Origin: Exiguobacterium sp. BMC-KP
GTDB taxonomy: Bacteria; Bacillota; Bacilli; Exiguobacteriales; Exiguobacteriaceae
Assembly: GCF_001275385.1 (NCBI RefSeq)
Contig: NZ_LGIW01000015.1
Span: forward strand, 2,046,001-2,110,000
Length of the DNA stretch: 64,000 nucleotides
Direction of reading: 5' to 3'
In this document: positions 30,856 through 39,310 of the stretch, piece by piece
How the letters are laid out: every line of letters starts with the position of its first letter
Numbering within the stretch: the stretch's first letter is position 1
Notes under the pieces: generated by a model
What the model was told of the DNA's origin: nothing
The model's database searches: none
The model's input: the letters and a program-made list of their open reading frames with translations, nothing else
Position numbers and translations under genes: made by a program

Positions 30856-31854
30856 TCAAGGGCGAATGACCCGACCACCTGCTGCTTTATGGAGGCGGTT
30901 GCGGACCGCAAGCCCCACCCCTTCTTCTGATAGGTCTCGTACAAAAATCTGATCCACCGTCGTCTGATCAAATCGCCGTAAACAATCGTAAAGACGTTGT
31001 GCCGCCGTCTCCATCGAATTACCAAGGGAGCAGCGAACATCTGCGTCGACGTCCTCCCCATCAAACAAAAGAACGCCCGTCTTGTGTCCGGTTTGTCGTG
31101 CATCATCGATGAGTTGCTGTAAGAATGAGAGATCCCCTTCAACGACGGACAGTGTGGCTTCCGGCGCATAGTGGGTATATTTCATCCCGGGTGCCTTCGG
31201 TGTAACATCTTTCATCGATAAGGCAGGATCGAGTGTGACAGGACCGATGATTGTCTCGATTTGTTCGCGTGTCACGCCACCCGGTCGTAAAATCGCCGGC
31301 GGCATCATCGTACAATCGATGACAGTCGATTCGACCCCGATGCCCGTTTCCCCTCCATCGACGATCGCAGCGATGCGTCCCGAGAGGTCATGTGCGACAT
31401 GCGCAGATGACGTCGGTGAAGGTTTTCCGGAACGGTTGGCACTCGGTGCTGCGAGACCCAACCCTGTCGCTTCAATTAACTGAAGCGCGAGCGGATGGTC
31501 TGGCATCCGTAATCCGATCGTATCTAGTCCTGCTGTGACGAGTGTGGATGCGGTGCCGTTCGATTCAAGGATGATCGTCAAGGCTCCTGGCCAAAACGCC
31601 TCCATCAAACGTGCCGCGACATCTGGAATGTGCGTGACGAACTGATGTGCCTGTTCTACGGATGCGACATGGACAATCAACGGATTGTCAGAAGGTCGAC
31701 CCTTCGCGGCGAAGATTCGCCGAACAGCCGCTTCGTTCGTGGCGTCCCCTGCGAGACCATAGACGGTCTCGGTCGGCATCGCTACGACCTCTCCTTCCTG
31801 CAATAACCTCACTGCTTCATCCATTGTCTGTAAGTCAATCATTTCCGTCTTCAC
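30856..31854 (-). CDS. ywlC: L-threonylcarbamoyladenylate synthase (Sua5/YwlC)
   Basis: A 332-residue enzyme that makes threonylcarbamoyl-AMP for the t6A modification of ANN-decoding tRNAs. The N-terminal YrdC domain has VAMPTETVYGLAGDA, FAAKGRPSDNPLIVH, and SANRSGKPSPTSS; the C-terminal Sua5 domain covers about 210-332. The GTG at 31854 is favoured: it overlaps the prmC stop as GTGA and AAGGA lies 9 bases upstream; a TTG at 31863 is less likely. Its position after prmC is as in Bacillus, but spoIIR is missing between them. Confidence 0.93.
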   Translation of the reverse strand: MKTEMIDLQTMDEAVRLLQEGEVVAMPTETVYGLAGDATNEAAVRRIFAAKGRPSDNPLIVHVASVEQAHQFVTHIPDVAARLMEAFWPGALTIILESNGTASTLVTAGLDTIGLRMPDHPLALQLIEATGLGLAAPSANRSGKPSPTSSAHVAHDLSGRIAAIVDGGETGIGVESTVIDCTMMPPAILRPGGVTREQIETIIGPVTLDPALSMKDVTPKAPGMKYTHYAPEATLSVVEGDLSFLQQLIDDARQTGHKTGVLLFDGEDVDADVRCSLGNSMETAAQRLYDCLRRFDQTTVDQIFVRDLSEEGVGLAVRNRLHKAAGGRVIRP

Positions 31855-32699
31855 GCTGTACAATCCTTTCGTTCCGCATACACGATACGGTCTTTACCGT
31901 TTATATCTTTTAAAATACCCGTTTCCGCATTTGGATAACGTTCTTTTAACATCATTTGCACTTCTGGTCCTTGATTGTGTCCAATTTCAAACGCAATCAG
32001 TCGAAAATCATGGCGTAGGACCCGTCCACTCTCTTCGACGAGACGTCGGTAAAAGACAAGACCGTCTTTTCCGCCGAACAGGGCGAGATGTGGTTCATGG
32101 TCGAATACGACCTCACTGAGTAATTCTTCTTCCTCGATATAAGGAGGATTCGAGACGAGTACCCGCACGGAATCGTCCGCAAGTGGTGCTAGCAAGTCTC
32201 CTTCAAGGAATGTCACGTCTCCACCAAGCGTTGCTTGATTTTTCTTTGCGACCGCGATTGCAGCTGGTGAGATATCGACGGTCGTGACCGGTTGTTCGAG
32301 TTCAAGCGCAAGCGTGATTCCGATCGCGCCACTGCCCGTTCCGATATCGACGATCTGTCCTGTCGTGAACGTCTCATCTTTCAGACGCTCCGTGACGAAG
32401 ACGATCAATTCTTCCGTTTCCGGTCGTGGAATCAAGACATCCGGTGTGACACTGAAGTCTCGTCCATAAAAGGGTTGATACCCGATGAGGTGTTGGACGG
32501 GAACCCCGTGGACATGAGCGAGCAAGTATTCACTGAATCGTAAATCCTGTTTCGGCGTCAATTCATCCGATAGACGGACAAGGAGTCCCGTCCGGTCGAC
32601 TTCTAAGACGTGCATGAGTAACCATTCGGCACTCGAACCCTCGCGTCCTGCTTGTTCCATCATCGTTTTTGCATCATTTAAACGTTTTGCAATCCGCAT
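31851..32699 (-). CDS. prmC: Peptide chain release factor glutamine methyltransferase
   Basis: A 282-residue SAM-dependent enzyme that methylates the glutamine in the GGQ motif of release factors. The SAM-binding loop is IVDIGTGSGAIGI and the catalytic motif is VLVSNPPYIEEEE. It overlaps both prfA (4 bases, ATGA) and ywlC (4 bases, GTGA), so all three are translationally linked with the substrate gene prfA first. Length and motifs are standard. Confidence 0.95.
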   Translation of the reverse strand: MRIAKRLNDAKTMMEQAGREGSSAEWLLMHVLEVDRTGLLVRLSDELTPKQDLRFSEYLLAHVHGVPVQHLIGYQPFYGRDFSVTPDVLIPRPETEELIVFVTERLKDETFTTGQIVDIGTGSGAIGITLALELEQPVTTVDISPAAIAVAKKNQATLGGDVTFLEGDLLAPLADDSVRVLVSNPPYIEEEELLSEVVFDHEPHLALFGGKDGLVFYRRLVEESGRVLRHDFRLIAFEIGHNQGPEVQMMLKERYPNAETGILKDINGKDRIVYAERKDCTA

Positions 32700-33757
32700 C
32701 AGTTTGCCGCCTCCGATGCCCGCGCCTGATACTCCATGACGAGCGTATCGATGACTTCATCCATCTCTCCTTGCAGGATCCGGTCGAGCTTTTGGATCGT
32801 CAAACCGATCCGGTGATCGGTCACCCGGTTTTGGGCGAAATTGTACGTCCGAATCCGCTCCGAGCGGTCACCTGTTCCAACAGCCGATTTCCGTTTTTCA
32901 TCGTATTCGGCTTGTTGTTCACGTTGAATTTTATCGTAGACACGCGCCCGTAAGACCTTCATCGCTTTTTCCTTGTTCTTGATCTGCGACTTCTCATCCT
33001 GACAACTCGCGACGATTCCAGTCGGCACGTGCGTGACACGGACAGCGGATTGCGTCGTATTGACAGACTGTCCACCCGGTCCACTCGATGTGAACGTGTC
33101 GACGCGGACATCCTTATCGTGGATTTCGACTTCAACGTCTTCTGCTTCCGGTAAGACGGCGACGGTCGCCGTTGACGTATGGATCCGTCCACCGGATTCG
33201 GTCGACGGGACACGTTGCACGCGATGTGCGCCGTTCTCGTACTTCAGCTTCGAGTAAGCACCGGTTCCTTTAACGATGAAGATAATTTCTTTATAGCCAC
33301 CGAGCTCCGTATAGCTCGCATCGATGATTTCGATCTTCCAGCTCTGTTTTTCCGCGAACTTCGAATACATCTTGAAAAGATCCCCGGCAAACAAGGCTGC
33401 TTCGTCTCCACCTGCTGCACCACGAATCTCAACGATGACGTTCTTATCATCATTCGGATCCTTCGGTAAAAGTAACGCTTTCAGCTTGGCTTCGAGTTCT
33501 TTAATCTCCGGCTCAAGCATCGCGACTTCTTCCTTTGCAAGGTCGCGCATCTCCGGATCCGTCAACATTTGACGTGCTTCTTGATAAGCTTCCATCTTCT
33601 CGCGATAGATGCGGTACGTTTCGACTGTCGGAGCAAGTTGCGACTGCTCTTTTGAAACCTCACGCAATTGATTCGTATCATTAATGATGGCTGGATCAGC
33701 CAACATATCATTCAGTTTTTCATAACGGTCCTCTAAGGCACTCAATCGATCCAACAT
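32699..33757 (-). CDS. prfA: Peptide chain release factor 1
   Basis: A 352-residue factor that ends translation at UAA and UAG. The peptidyl-hydrolysis loop is [16 protein letters not shown] with the GGQ that PrmC modifies. The start at 33757 ([17 protein letters not shown]) is taken because AGGAAGG stands 9 bases upstream; longer frames begin within or before that site. It heads the prfA-prmC-ywlC operon and is divergent from the GntR operon. Confidence 0.95.
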   Translation of the reverse strand: MLDRLSALEDRYEKLNDMLADPAIINDTNQLREVSKEQSQLAPTVETYRIYREKMEAYQEARQMLTDPEMRDLAKEEVAMLEPEIKELEAKLKALLLPKDPNDDKNVIVEIRGAAGGDEAALFAGDLFKMYSKFAEKQSWKIEIIDASYTELGGYKEIIFIVKGTGAYSKLKYENGAHRVQRVPSTESGGRIHTSTATVAVLPEAEDVEVEIHDKDVRVDTFTSSGPGGQSVNTTQSAVRVTHVPTGIVASCQDEKSQIKNKEKAMKVLRARVYDKIQREQQAEYDEKRKSAVGTGDRSERIRTYNFAQNRVTDHRIGLTIQKLDRILQGEMDEVIDTLVMEYQARASEAAN

Positions 33758-33791
33758 CTCGGTCATCCTTCCTGGCGATTCTTCTGTCGTC

Positions 33792-33799
33792 AGTATAGC
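33792..33799 (-). promoter_or_regulatory. Possible extended -10 promoter of prfA
   Basis: On the minus strand TGCTATACT provides an extended -10 about 35 bases before the prfA start. No good -35 was seen. Confidence 0.35.
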
Positions 33800-33843
33800 A
33801 AATATTATGATAGAGGGTGTCATCGTCTTCTCGAAAAGAAGCA

Positions 33844-33897
33844 TTGACAGATTGGTATCCACTTCCTATAATTGGTGTATTAATTGAATTAGTACAC
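33844..33897 (+). promoter_or_regulatory. Strong promoter with YtrA-type operator for the GntR/ABC operon
   Basis: TTGACA (33844-33849) and TATAAT (33867-33872) are both perfect and 17 bases apart. Just downstream, across the expected start point, is an 11+1+11 base dyad (33875-33897) with a single mismatch (GTGTATTAATT and AATTAGTACAC). This is a natural site for the GntR-family protein encoded next, suggesting autorepression of the whole operon. Confidence 0.75.
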
Positions 33898-33913
33898 TTA
33901 AGGAGGTGAAGAA

Positions 33914-34282
33914 ATGTTCACCGTCGATCCGAAAAGTCCGTTACCGATCTATGAACAGTTGGTCACGCAAATCATCCGCTCGATTGCCCGTGGTCTACTC
34001 CGCTCTGGCGAACAGATGCCATCCGTCCGTGAACTTGCCGGTACACTCCTTGTCAATCCAAACACCGTCTCCCGTGCCTATCAGGAACTCGAGAGCCGCA
34101 ACTTCATCGTCACGATGCGCGGCAAAGGCTCGTTCATCTCAGACATCCCCCTCAGTGAAGTCAAACAAGCCGCTATTCAAGATCCACTCATCCGTCTTTG
34201 TTCCGTCGCCGACGAACTCTCTATTTCAAACGAAGAACTATACCAACTCATCTTACACATAAGGGAGGATTCCTCATGTTGA
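33914..34282 (+). CDS. YtrA-subfamily GntR transcriptional regulator
   Basis: A 122-residue regulator with an N-terminal winged helix (YEQLVTQIIRSIARGLLRSG, then SVRELAGTLLVNPNTVSRAY) and only a short C-terminal helical dimerisation part, as in the YtrA subfamily. Such proteins usually repress the ABC transporter genes they precede. AGGAGGTG stands before the ATG and the end overlaps the ATPase gene by 7 bases. The dyad just upstream is the expected operator. In B. subtilis the related ytr operon responds to cell-wall antibiotics; whether this one does is unknown. Confidence 0.92.
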   Translation: MFTVDPKSPLPIYEQLVTQIIRSIARGLLRSGEQMPSVRELAGTLLVNPNTVSRAYQELESRNFIVTMRGKGSFISDIPLSEVKQAAIQDPLIRLCSVADELSISNEELYQLILHIREDSSC

Positions 34283-35142
34283 CCGTTTCTCATTTAACGA
34301 AACAAATTGACCGTACCATGATTTATGAAAATGCATCCTTCACCCTTCCAGCAGGAACAATTACTGCTTTGATTGGTCGTAACGGTGCTGGAAAAACGAC
34401 ATTACTCAAGACACTCGTCGGTGCTCTTGAGCCGACACGTGGAAAGGTCGAATGGAGTGGCGAGTCGATCCACCACGTCCCAAAGACGCGAGAGCATCTC
34501 TTTCTCGTTCCGGACTCGGTCTCCGTCTATCGTCAGATGACGCTCGGCGAATTAATCAACTTCTACAATGCGTTCTATCCGAACTTCGAAAAGACGTATA
34601 TTGAAAACTACTGTCGTTCCTCAAACCTTGATCGTGGACGTCGCGTCACATCTTTATCGAAGGGACAAGCACAATTGTTCCTTCTCCAACTGGCGTTCGC
34701 GACGAATGCACCCGTCTTATTGCTCGATGAACCGACGGACGGACTTGACCGGATCAACAAACGGGATTACTTAAAGCAGCTTGTCTCGTTACTTGCGGAG
34801 CGCCAAACTGCCGTCTTGATCGCCTCACATCAACTCGAAGAGCTCGATTCACTCGCTGATCGCGTCATGACGATCGAAAAACATATCGTCCGCGAACCAA
34901 AGGCACTCGACGATGCTAAAGCCAGTATGCAAAAATGGCAAGTCGTCTATGAAGATGTTCCAGAACTTACGCACGCCGATCTCCATGTCTTATCCCAAAC
35001 GGGTCGCGTCGTGACATTACTCGTCTTATCGGATGAAGGCGCACGTTATCTTGAAACGACGGATCCTTTATTAAAAGATGCACTACCGGTACAGATGGAA
35101 GATTACTTCTTAGGGACATTTGGAGGAAAACGACATGGTTAA
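34276..35142 (+). CDS. ABC transporter ATP-binding protein
   Basis: A 288-residue ATPase. Walker A is GRNGAGKTTLLKTL, the signature region is VTSLSKGQAQLFLLQLA (a less usual LSKGQ), Walker B is VLLLDEPTDGLD, and the switch His is in VLIASHQLEELD. The start at 34276 (MLTVSHLTKQID) has GGGAGGA upstream and overlaps the regulator. The C-terminal third is an extra domain of about 80 residues. It pairs with the permease downstream, whose start overlaps its end by 8 bases. The combination resembles BcrA/YtrB-type exporters. Confidence 0.9.
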   Translation: MLTVSHLTKQIDRTMIYENASFTLPAGTITALIGRNGAGKTTLLKTLVGALEPTRGKVEWSGESIHHVPKTREHLFLVPDSVSVYRQMTLGELINFYNAFYPNFEKTYIENYCRSSNLDRGRRVTSLSKGQAQLFLLQLAFATNAPVLLLDEPTDGLDRINKRDYLKQLVSLLAERQTAVLIASHQLEELDSLADRVMTIEKHIVREPKALDDAKASMQKWQVVYEDVPELTHADLHVLSQTGRVVTLLVLSDEGARYLETTDPLLKDALPVQMEDYFLGTFGGKRHG

Positions 35143-36103
35143 GCAATTGATCCGCTATCATATCAAGCAAGGCATTTGGCCACTCGCTTGTTTCATTTTG
35201 CTCGCGATCTTCAGTTATGGATTTGGTAGTTATACCGTCATTAATGAGTTCGAGAAATACGACCCGTCTCAGCAACCTGATTTACTCAACACTGTACTCG
35301 TCAGTCCATTTTTTGCTGGATTCGCAGCAATTCTGATTGCCGTCTTCGCCATCCTGATGCTCGGGTCGGAGCGCGGAAGTGGTCGGAGTGTGATCTTACA
35401 TGCGTTGCCATTCCCAAAGGTCTGGCTCTTTTGGATCAAATGGGCGATTGGTGTCGTGACATTGATTGTTTTCCCACTCATCGGCTTCTTCATCAGTTGG
35501 TTATTGCTACAAGCATTCGGCGATATCAATCCGTTTGATTACGTCACATGGTCGTCACTCTTCCAAGATTTTGGTCTGTTCCTTCTATTTGATGTGACGA
35601 TTCTAACGATTTTCTTATTCGCAGGAACAATCGCAGGTGATATCATCGGACAACTATTACTCGGAACGTTTTTCTTATTCTTGAACTATTTTACGTATTT
35701 CAGCGTCTATGCCGTTGCCTTGCTCGGTTTCGGAACCAAAGAGACCGATTTATCGAAACCGCTCGATTTTCTGATGACGATTACAGCACCGTTCGCCTTA
35801 CTATTCCAGTATGAGAATACCCTTTATCCTGTCTTGTTCAATTTTGCTTTAACGATCGTTTTACTCTTTTTCGGAAGCCGGTTGTATGTTCGCGGAGCAA
35901 ACGAACGGCTCGGTCGTTTCACGATTTTCCCAAAGCTTCATCCGGCACTCATCATCACGTTCTCCATTTACACGACGATCTTGCTCGCAGGTATCATTGG
36001 TCTGATCGCATCCGAGAATCAATTGCTTTACTGGCTCGCCATCGTGATTCTTGCCTGGCCAACATTCAGTTCCTACCGTCGAATGATCGGGTGGAATCGC
36101 TAA
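35135..36103 (+). CDS. ABC transporter permease of the GntR operon
   Basis: A 322-residue integral membrane protein with about seven to eight hydrophobic helices spread over its length. It has no recognisable catalytic motif; by position it is the membrane partner of the preceding ATPase. The ATG at 35135 (MVKQLIRYHIKQG) has GGAGG upstream. The type (ABC-2-like) fits antibiotic or envelope-stress exporters controlled by YtrA regulators, but the substrate is not known. Confidence 0.8.
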   Translation: MVKQLIRYHIKQGIWPLACFILLAIFSYGFGSYTVINEFEKYDPSQQPDLLNTVLVSPFFAGFAAILIAVFAILMLGSERGSGRSVILHALPFPKVWLFWIKWAIGVVTLIVFPLIGFFISWLLLQAFGDINPFDYVTWSSLFQDFGLFLLFDVTILTIFLFAGTIAGDIIGQLLLGTFFLFLNYFTYFSVYAVALLGFGTKETDLSKPLDFLMTITAPFALLFQYENTLYPVLFNFALTIVLLFFGSRLYVRGANERLGRFTIFPKLHPALIITFSIYTTILLAGIIGLIASENQLLYWLAIVILAWPTFSSYRRMIGWNR

Positions 36104-36112
36104 TAAGACATA

Positions 36113-36151
36113 TGCCTCTTCTGAAACGACTTTTCAGAAGAGGCATTTTTT
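36113..36151 (+). terminator. Terminator of the GntR/ABC operon
   Basis: A perfect 14-bp stem (36113-36126 with 36132-36145) and a 5-base loop are followed by six T. Confidence 0.92.
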
Positions 36152-36162
36152 GTCATCGTTTC

Positions 36163-36207
36163 TTCACAAAGCTTTACACACGATAAACATGGTTTTCATA
36201 TTTCACC
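36163..36207 (+). promoter_or_regulatory. PhoP-box-like tandem repeats before the alkaline phosphatase gene
   Basis: TTCACA (36163), TTTACA (36173), TAAACA (36184) and TTCACC (36202) recur with about one helical turn spacing, matching the Bacillus PhoP consensus of TT(A/C/T)ACA repeats. They lie about 70-110 bases before the ATG, as expected for a phosphate-starvation promoter. Confidence 0.5.
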
Positions 36208-36272
36208 CGTAATGTGGAGTTTGTAGGTCGTATCGATTATCAAACCCCATCACCTTTCGAGGAGGAACCTGT

Positions 36273-37631
36273 ATGAAATTAAAACGTATCATTCCGATTT
36301 TTGCCTTATCGACTCTTTCCCTCAGCACGATGTTCTCGATGCCAGAAGCAGAAGCAAAGACAAAACCTGTGAAATCACCGGAAATCCGTAACGTCATCTT
36401 CTTGATCGGCGACGGAATGGGTGTCTCGTATACATCCGCTCATCGTTACTTAAAGAACGATCCATCGACACCAGTTGCTGAAAAAACAGCGTTTGATCAA
36501 TATCTGGTCGGTCAACAGATGACTTATCCGGAAGATTCAAAGGAAAACGTCACCGATTCCGCTTCTGCAGCGACGGCGATGTCTTCTGGTGTAAAGACGT
36601 ACAATGCAGCGATTGCGGTTGATAATGATAAATCGGAAGTTAAGACCGTCCTCGAAGCAGCAAAAGAACGTGGTAAATCAACAGGACTCGTCGCAACGTC
36701 TGAAATCACACATGCGACACCTGCTTCGTTTGGTGCCCATGATGAGAACCGGAAGAACATGAACGCCATCGCAGACGATTACTTCAAGGAACGCGTCAAC
36801 GGGAAACATAAAATCGATGTCATGCTTGGCGGCGGAAAGTCGAACTTCGTCCGTCCGGATGTCGACTTGACGAAAGCATTCAAGAAAGACGGGTACAGTT
36901 ACGTCACGGATCTTGATCAATTGAAAGCCGATAAAAATAAACAAGTCCTTGGTCTGTTCGCAGATGGCGGGTTACCAAAACGGATCGACCGCGAAAACTC
37001 GGTCCCATCGCTGGCTCAAATGACGAACTCTGCGATCAAGCGACTCGACACGAATAAAAAAGGATTCTTCCTAATGGTTGAAGGAAGTCAAGTCGACTGG
37101 GCTGGTCATGACAATGATATCGTCGGTGCCATGAGTGAAATGGAAGACTTCGAGCGCGCATTCAAAGCCGCAATCGCCTTTGCGAAGAAGGATAAGCATA
37201 CGCTCGTCGTCGCAACGGCTGACCACTCAACTGGTGGATACTCGATCGGCGCGGACGGCATCTATAACTGGTTCGCCGAACCAATCAAAGCGGCAAAGAA
37301 AACACCAGACTTCATGGCGCAAAAAATCGTCGATGGTGCGGATGTCCGTAAGACGTTGACGACGTATATCGATCAAGACAAACTCGCCTTAACGGATAAA
37401 GAAATCGATAGCGTCTCTCGCGCTGCTGAATCGAAAAAATTACTCGAGATCGATAATGCGATCGAAGAAATCTTCAACGAACGTTCGCACACTGGCTGGA
37501 CGACAGGTGGACATACAGGTGAAGACGTACCCGTCTATGCGTTCGGTCCTGCTAAGGAACGTTTCGCAGGACAAGTCGATAACACCGATCACGCGAAAAT
37601 CATCTTCGATCTCTTGAAATCGAAAAAATAA
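36273..37631 (+). CDS. phoA: Secreted alkaline phosphatase
   Basis: A 452-residue phosphomonoesterase that releases phosphate from organic esters outside the cell. A signal peptide covers about residues 1-28 with the cleavage site after AEA. The metal ligands and nucleophile are visible: LIGDGMGVSYT, VTDSASAATAMSSG (Ser nucleophile), EITHATPASFGAHDENR, EGSQVDWAGHDND, ATADHSTGGYS, and the final His in GHTGEDVPVYAFGP. GAGGAGG precedes the ATG. A lipoprotein gene follows after 11 bases and both share a terminator. Repeats resembling PhoP boxes suggest induction by phosphate shortage. Confidence 0.95.
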   Translation: MKLKRIIPIFALSTLSLSTMFSMPEAEAKTKPVKSPEIRNVIFLIGDGMGVSYTSAHRYLKNDPSTPVAEKTAFDQYLVGQQMTYPEDSKENVTDSASAATAMSSGVKTYNAAIAVDNDKSEVKTVLEAAKERGKSTGLVATSEITHATPASFGAHDENRKNMNAIADDYFKERVNGKHKIDVMLGGGKSNFVRPDVDLTKAFKKDGYSYVTDLDQLKADKNKQVLGLFADGGLPKRIDRENSVPSLAQMTNSAIKRLDTNKKGFFLMVEGSQVDWAGHDNDIVGAMSEMEDFERAFKAAIAFAKKDKHTLVVATADHSTGGYSIGADGIYNWFAEPIKAAKKTPDFMAQKIVDGADVRKTLTTYIDQDKLALTDKEIDSVSRAAESKKLLEIDNAIEEIFNERSHTGWTTGGHTGEDVPVYAFGPAKERFAGQVDNTDHAKIIFDLLKSKK

Positions 37632-37642
37632 GGGGAATGTTC

Positions 37643-38290
37643 ATGAAACAGATACTTGCTACTTTGATGCTCGGGACGGTGCTCGCAGGTTGTGGCACTT
37701 CCGCATCACAAGACACACCGAAAGAACCATCGTCTGCGAAACAGGAGCAGCCGGTATCGCTTGAAAAAACAAGCGCCTATGTCCCGAACCCACAAATCCC
37801 GGACGATCGTGAACTAACGAAAATCGACCAGACCGTTACGGATGATAAGGGTGAATTGACGCTTAAACAATTCAAACGGGTGAATAAAACGCAAAAGATT
37901 GGTCCGATTGAGATGACGATCGAAGAAGTCAAAGTTTTTCATGCTCGTCCAAGCTACGGCATGATTGATTTCTTCCATGGTTTCACGCACGATGAATCCT
38001 TCGATTTGATCAAGACACGTGTCACAATCAAGAATACAAGTGATGAACCGGTCACGTTCAATCCGGTCGCCCACTTTAAACTCGATGCTACGACCGAAAA
38101 GACACTTGAAGACGACGTCTATTTAGAGTCGCTCGCAAAGACGTATGCTCCGTCCGAATCACGAAGCGGTAACTTCGGCTTCATTTTGGAACGACCGGTT
38201 GATTCGATTGAGCTTTTGACAAGTGACGTTCTCGACGAAAAACAAGATGTCATCCAAAAAGGAACAGCGTTTTCGACATCCCTTCGTTGA
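37643..38290 (+). CDS. Lipoprotein with DUF4352-like domain
   Basis: A 215-residue lipoprotein. The lipobox is TVLAGC with Cys about residue 18, followed by a Ser/Pro/Gln-rich linker. The mature domain (about 70-215) looks like a beta-sandwich of the DUF4352/telokin-like type, with FDLIKTRVTIKNTSDEPVTF. Its ATG at 37643 is preferred to one at 37637 because AGGGGA is 7 bases away. It is co-transcribed with the alkaline phosphatase, which suggests a role in phosphate scavenging or binding on the outer membrane face, but this is inference only. Confidence 0.82.
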   Translation: MKQILATLMLGTVLAGCGTSASQDTPKEPSSAKQEQPVSLEKTSAYVPNPQIPDDRELTKIDQTVTDDKGELTLKQFKRVNKTQKIGPIEMTIEEVKVFHARPSYGMIDFFHGFTHDESFDLIKTRVTIKNTSDEPVTFNPVAHFKLDATTEKTLEDDVYLESLAKTYAPSESRSGNFGFILERPVDSIELLTSDVLDEKQDVIQKGTAFSTSLR

Positions 38291-38309
38291 CACTCATTCC
38301 TACTTCTAC

Positions 38310-38358
38310 GCTCCATCTGTTTTCCGGATTATGCCCGGACGACAGGTGGAGCTGTTTT
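38310..38358 (+). terminator. Terminator of the alkaline phosphatase operon
   Basis: An 11-bp outer stem with one wobble (38310-38320 with 38342-38352) and an inner CCGG pairing is followed by TGTTTT. Confidence 0.75.
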
Positions 38359-38386
38359 GATGCCTGCAATCGTTCCATGCTACACT
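38357..38386 (+). promoter_or_regulatory. Probable sigma-A promoter of treR
   Basis: TTGATG (38357-38362) and TACACT (38381-38386) are 18 bases apart, 34 bases before the treR ATG. Confidence 0.5.
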
Positions 38387-38419
38387 AAAAGCACTATTTG
38401 AATGCAAAGGACGGATGAT

Positions 38420-39127
38420 ATGCCGAAGTATTTAACCATCTACCATGAGCTCGCGCAGCGTATTCAGGAAGGGACACTTCCTGCTGAGACAAAGTTGCCG
38501 TCAGAAACAGAGCTGATGCAGGAGTTCGAAGCAAGTCGCGGGACGGTCCGAAAAGCGATTGATGCCCTGCAAGAGAAAGGCTTCGTCCGCAAACACCAAG
38601 GGAAAGGTGTCTTCGTTTTGTCGCAAGAAGCGATTGAGTTCCAGTTCAATGGCATCGTCAGCTTTTCGGAAGCCCATCGCCGGATGGAGCGTCATACCGT
38701 CGAGACGGATGTCATCTCGTGTGAGGTCCTCTCCGCCTCTGCTGAGCTCGCTGCGTTATTACATGTGGCACAAGGAACAGACGTGACACGCGTCGAGCGG
38801 ATTCGTCAAATTGACGGTGAACGCGTCATTCGTGATATCAATCATTTCGTGACTGATCTCGTTCCTGGATTAACGAAAGCTATTGCTGCTGGCTCGATCT
38901 ATCACTACATCGAGGAGACACTCGGACGCCAGATCAGCTACGCGAAACGAAAAATCGAGGCTCGCCCGGCTACAACTGAAGACCAAGAACGACTCGATCT
39001 TCACGATATGACACATGTCATCGTCGTCACGAACGATACGTATTTCTATGAAGGACAGCATTTCGAACGGACTGAATCACGCCATCGTCTCGATAAGTTT
39101 CAATTCACTGATATTGCTCGTCGTTGA
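38420..39127 (+). CDS. treR: Trehalose operon repressor TreR (GntR/UTRA)
   Basis: A 235-residue regulator. The N-terminal winged helix has LPSETELMQEFEASRGTVRK and the C-terminal UTRA domain binds an effector, which for TreR is trehalose-6-phosphate. The ATG at 38420 (MPKYLTIYHELAQRI) is used. The gene lies upstream of treP and treA on the same strand. Two dyad sites in the gap downstream are its likely operators. It is transcribed from its own promoter and precedes the operon, whereas in B. subtilis treR follows treA. Confidence 0.9.
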   Translation: MPKYLTIYHELAQRIQEGTLPAETKLPSETELMQEFEASRGTVRKAIDALQEKGFVRKHQGKGVFVLSQEAIEFQFNGIVSFSEAHRRMERHTVETDVISCEVLSASAELAALLHVAQGTDVTRVERIRQIDGERVIRDINHFVTDLVPGLTKAIAAGSIYHYIEETLGRQISYAKRKIEARPATTEDQERLDLHDMTHVIVVTNDTYFYEGQHFERTESRHRLDKFQFTDIARR

Positions 39128-39188
39128 ATATCCGCTGCTAGATGAGGGAATCCGTACATGACGGGTTCTCTCTTTTTTCATTCCATTC

Positions 39189-39236
39189 AACTTATCTATA
39201 TAAGTTCTTGACCAACTTATATAGATAAGTTAAGAT
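39189..39236 (+). promoter_or_regulatory. treP promoter with two TreR-type dyad operators
   Basis: Two 18-bp dyads (39189-39206 and 39214-39231) are exact reverse complements of each other, each with AACTTAT and ATAAGTT arms. A promoter of TTGACC (39208-39213) and TAAGAT (39231-39236) has a 17-base spacer filled by the second dyad. Binding of a repressor here would block RNA polymerase directly. Confidence 0.75.
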
Positions 39237-39250
39237 AAACATGCGCAGAT

Positions 39251-39265
39251 AAGAAAACGTTTTCA
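39251..39265 (+). promoter_or_regulatory. Catabolite response element (cre) upstream of treP
   Basis: AAGAAAACGTTTTCA matches the Bacillus cre consensus WTGNAANCGNWNNCW at all but one position. It lies about 15 bases downstream of the predicted -10, so CcpA binding would act as a roadblock when preferred sugars are present. Confidence 0.65.
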
Positions 39266-39310
39266 TTTCAAAAGTGGTCGAGTATGTCACTTCCAAAAAG
39301 GAGCATCGAG

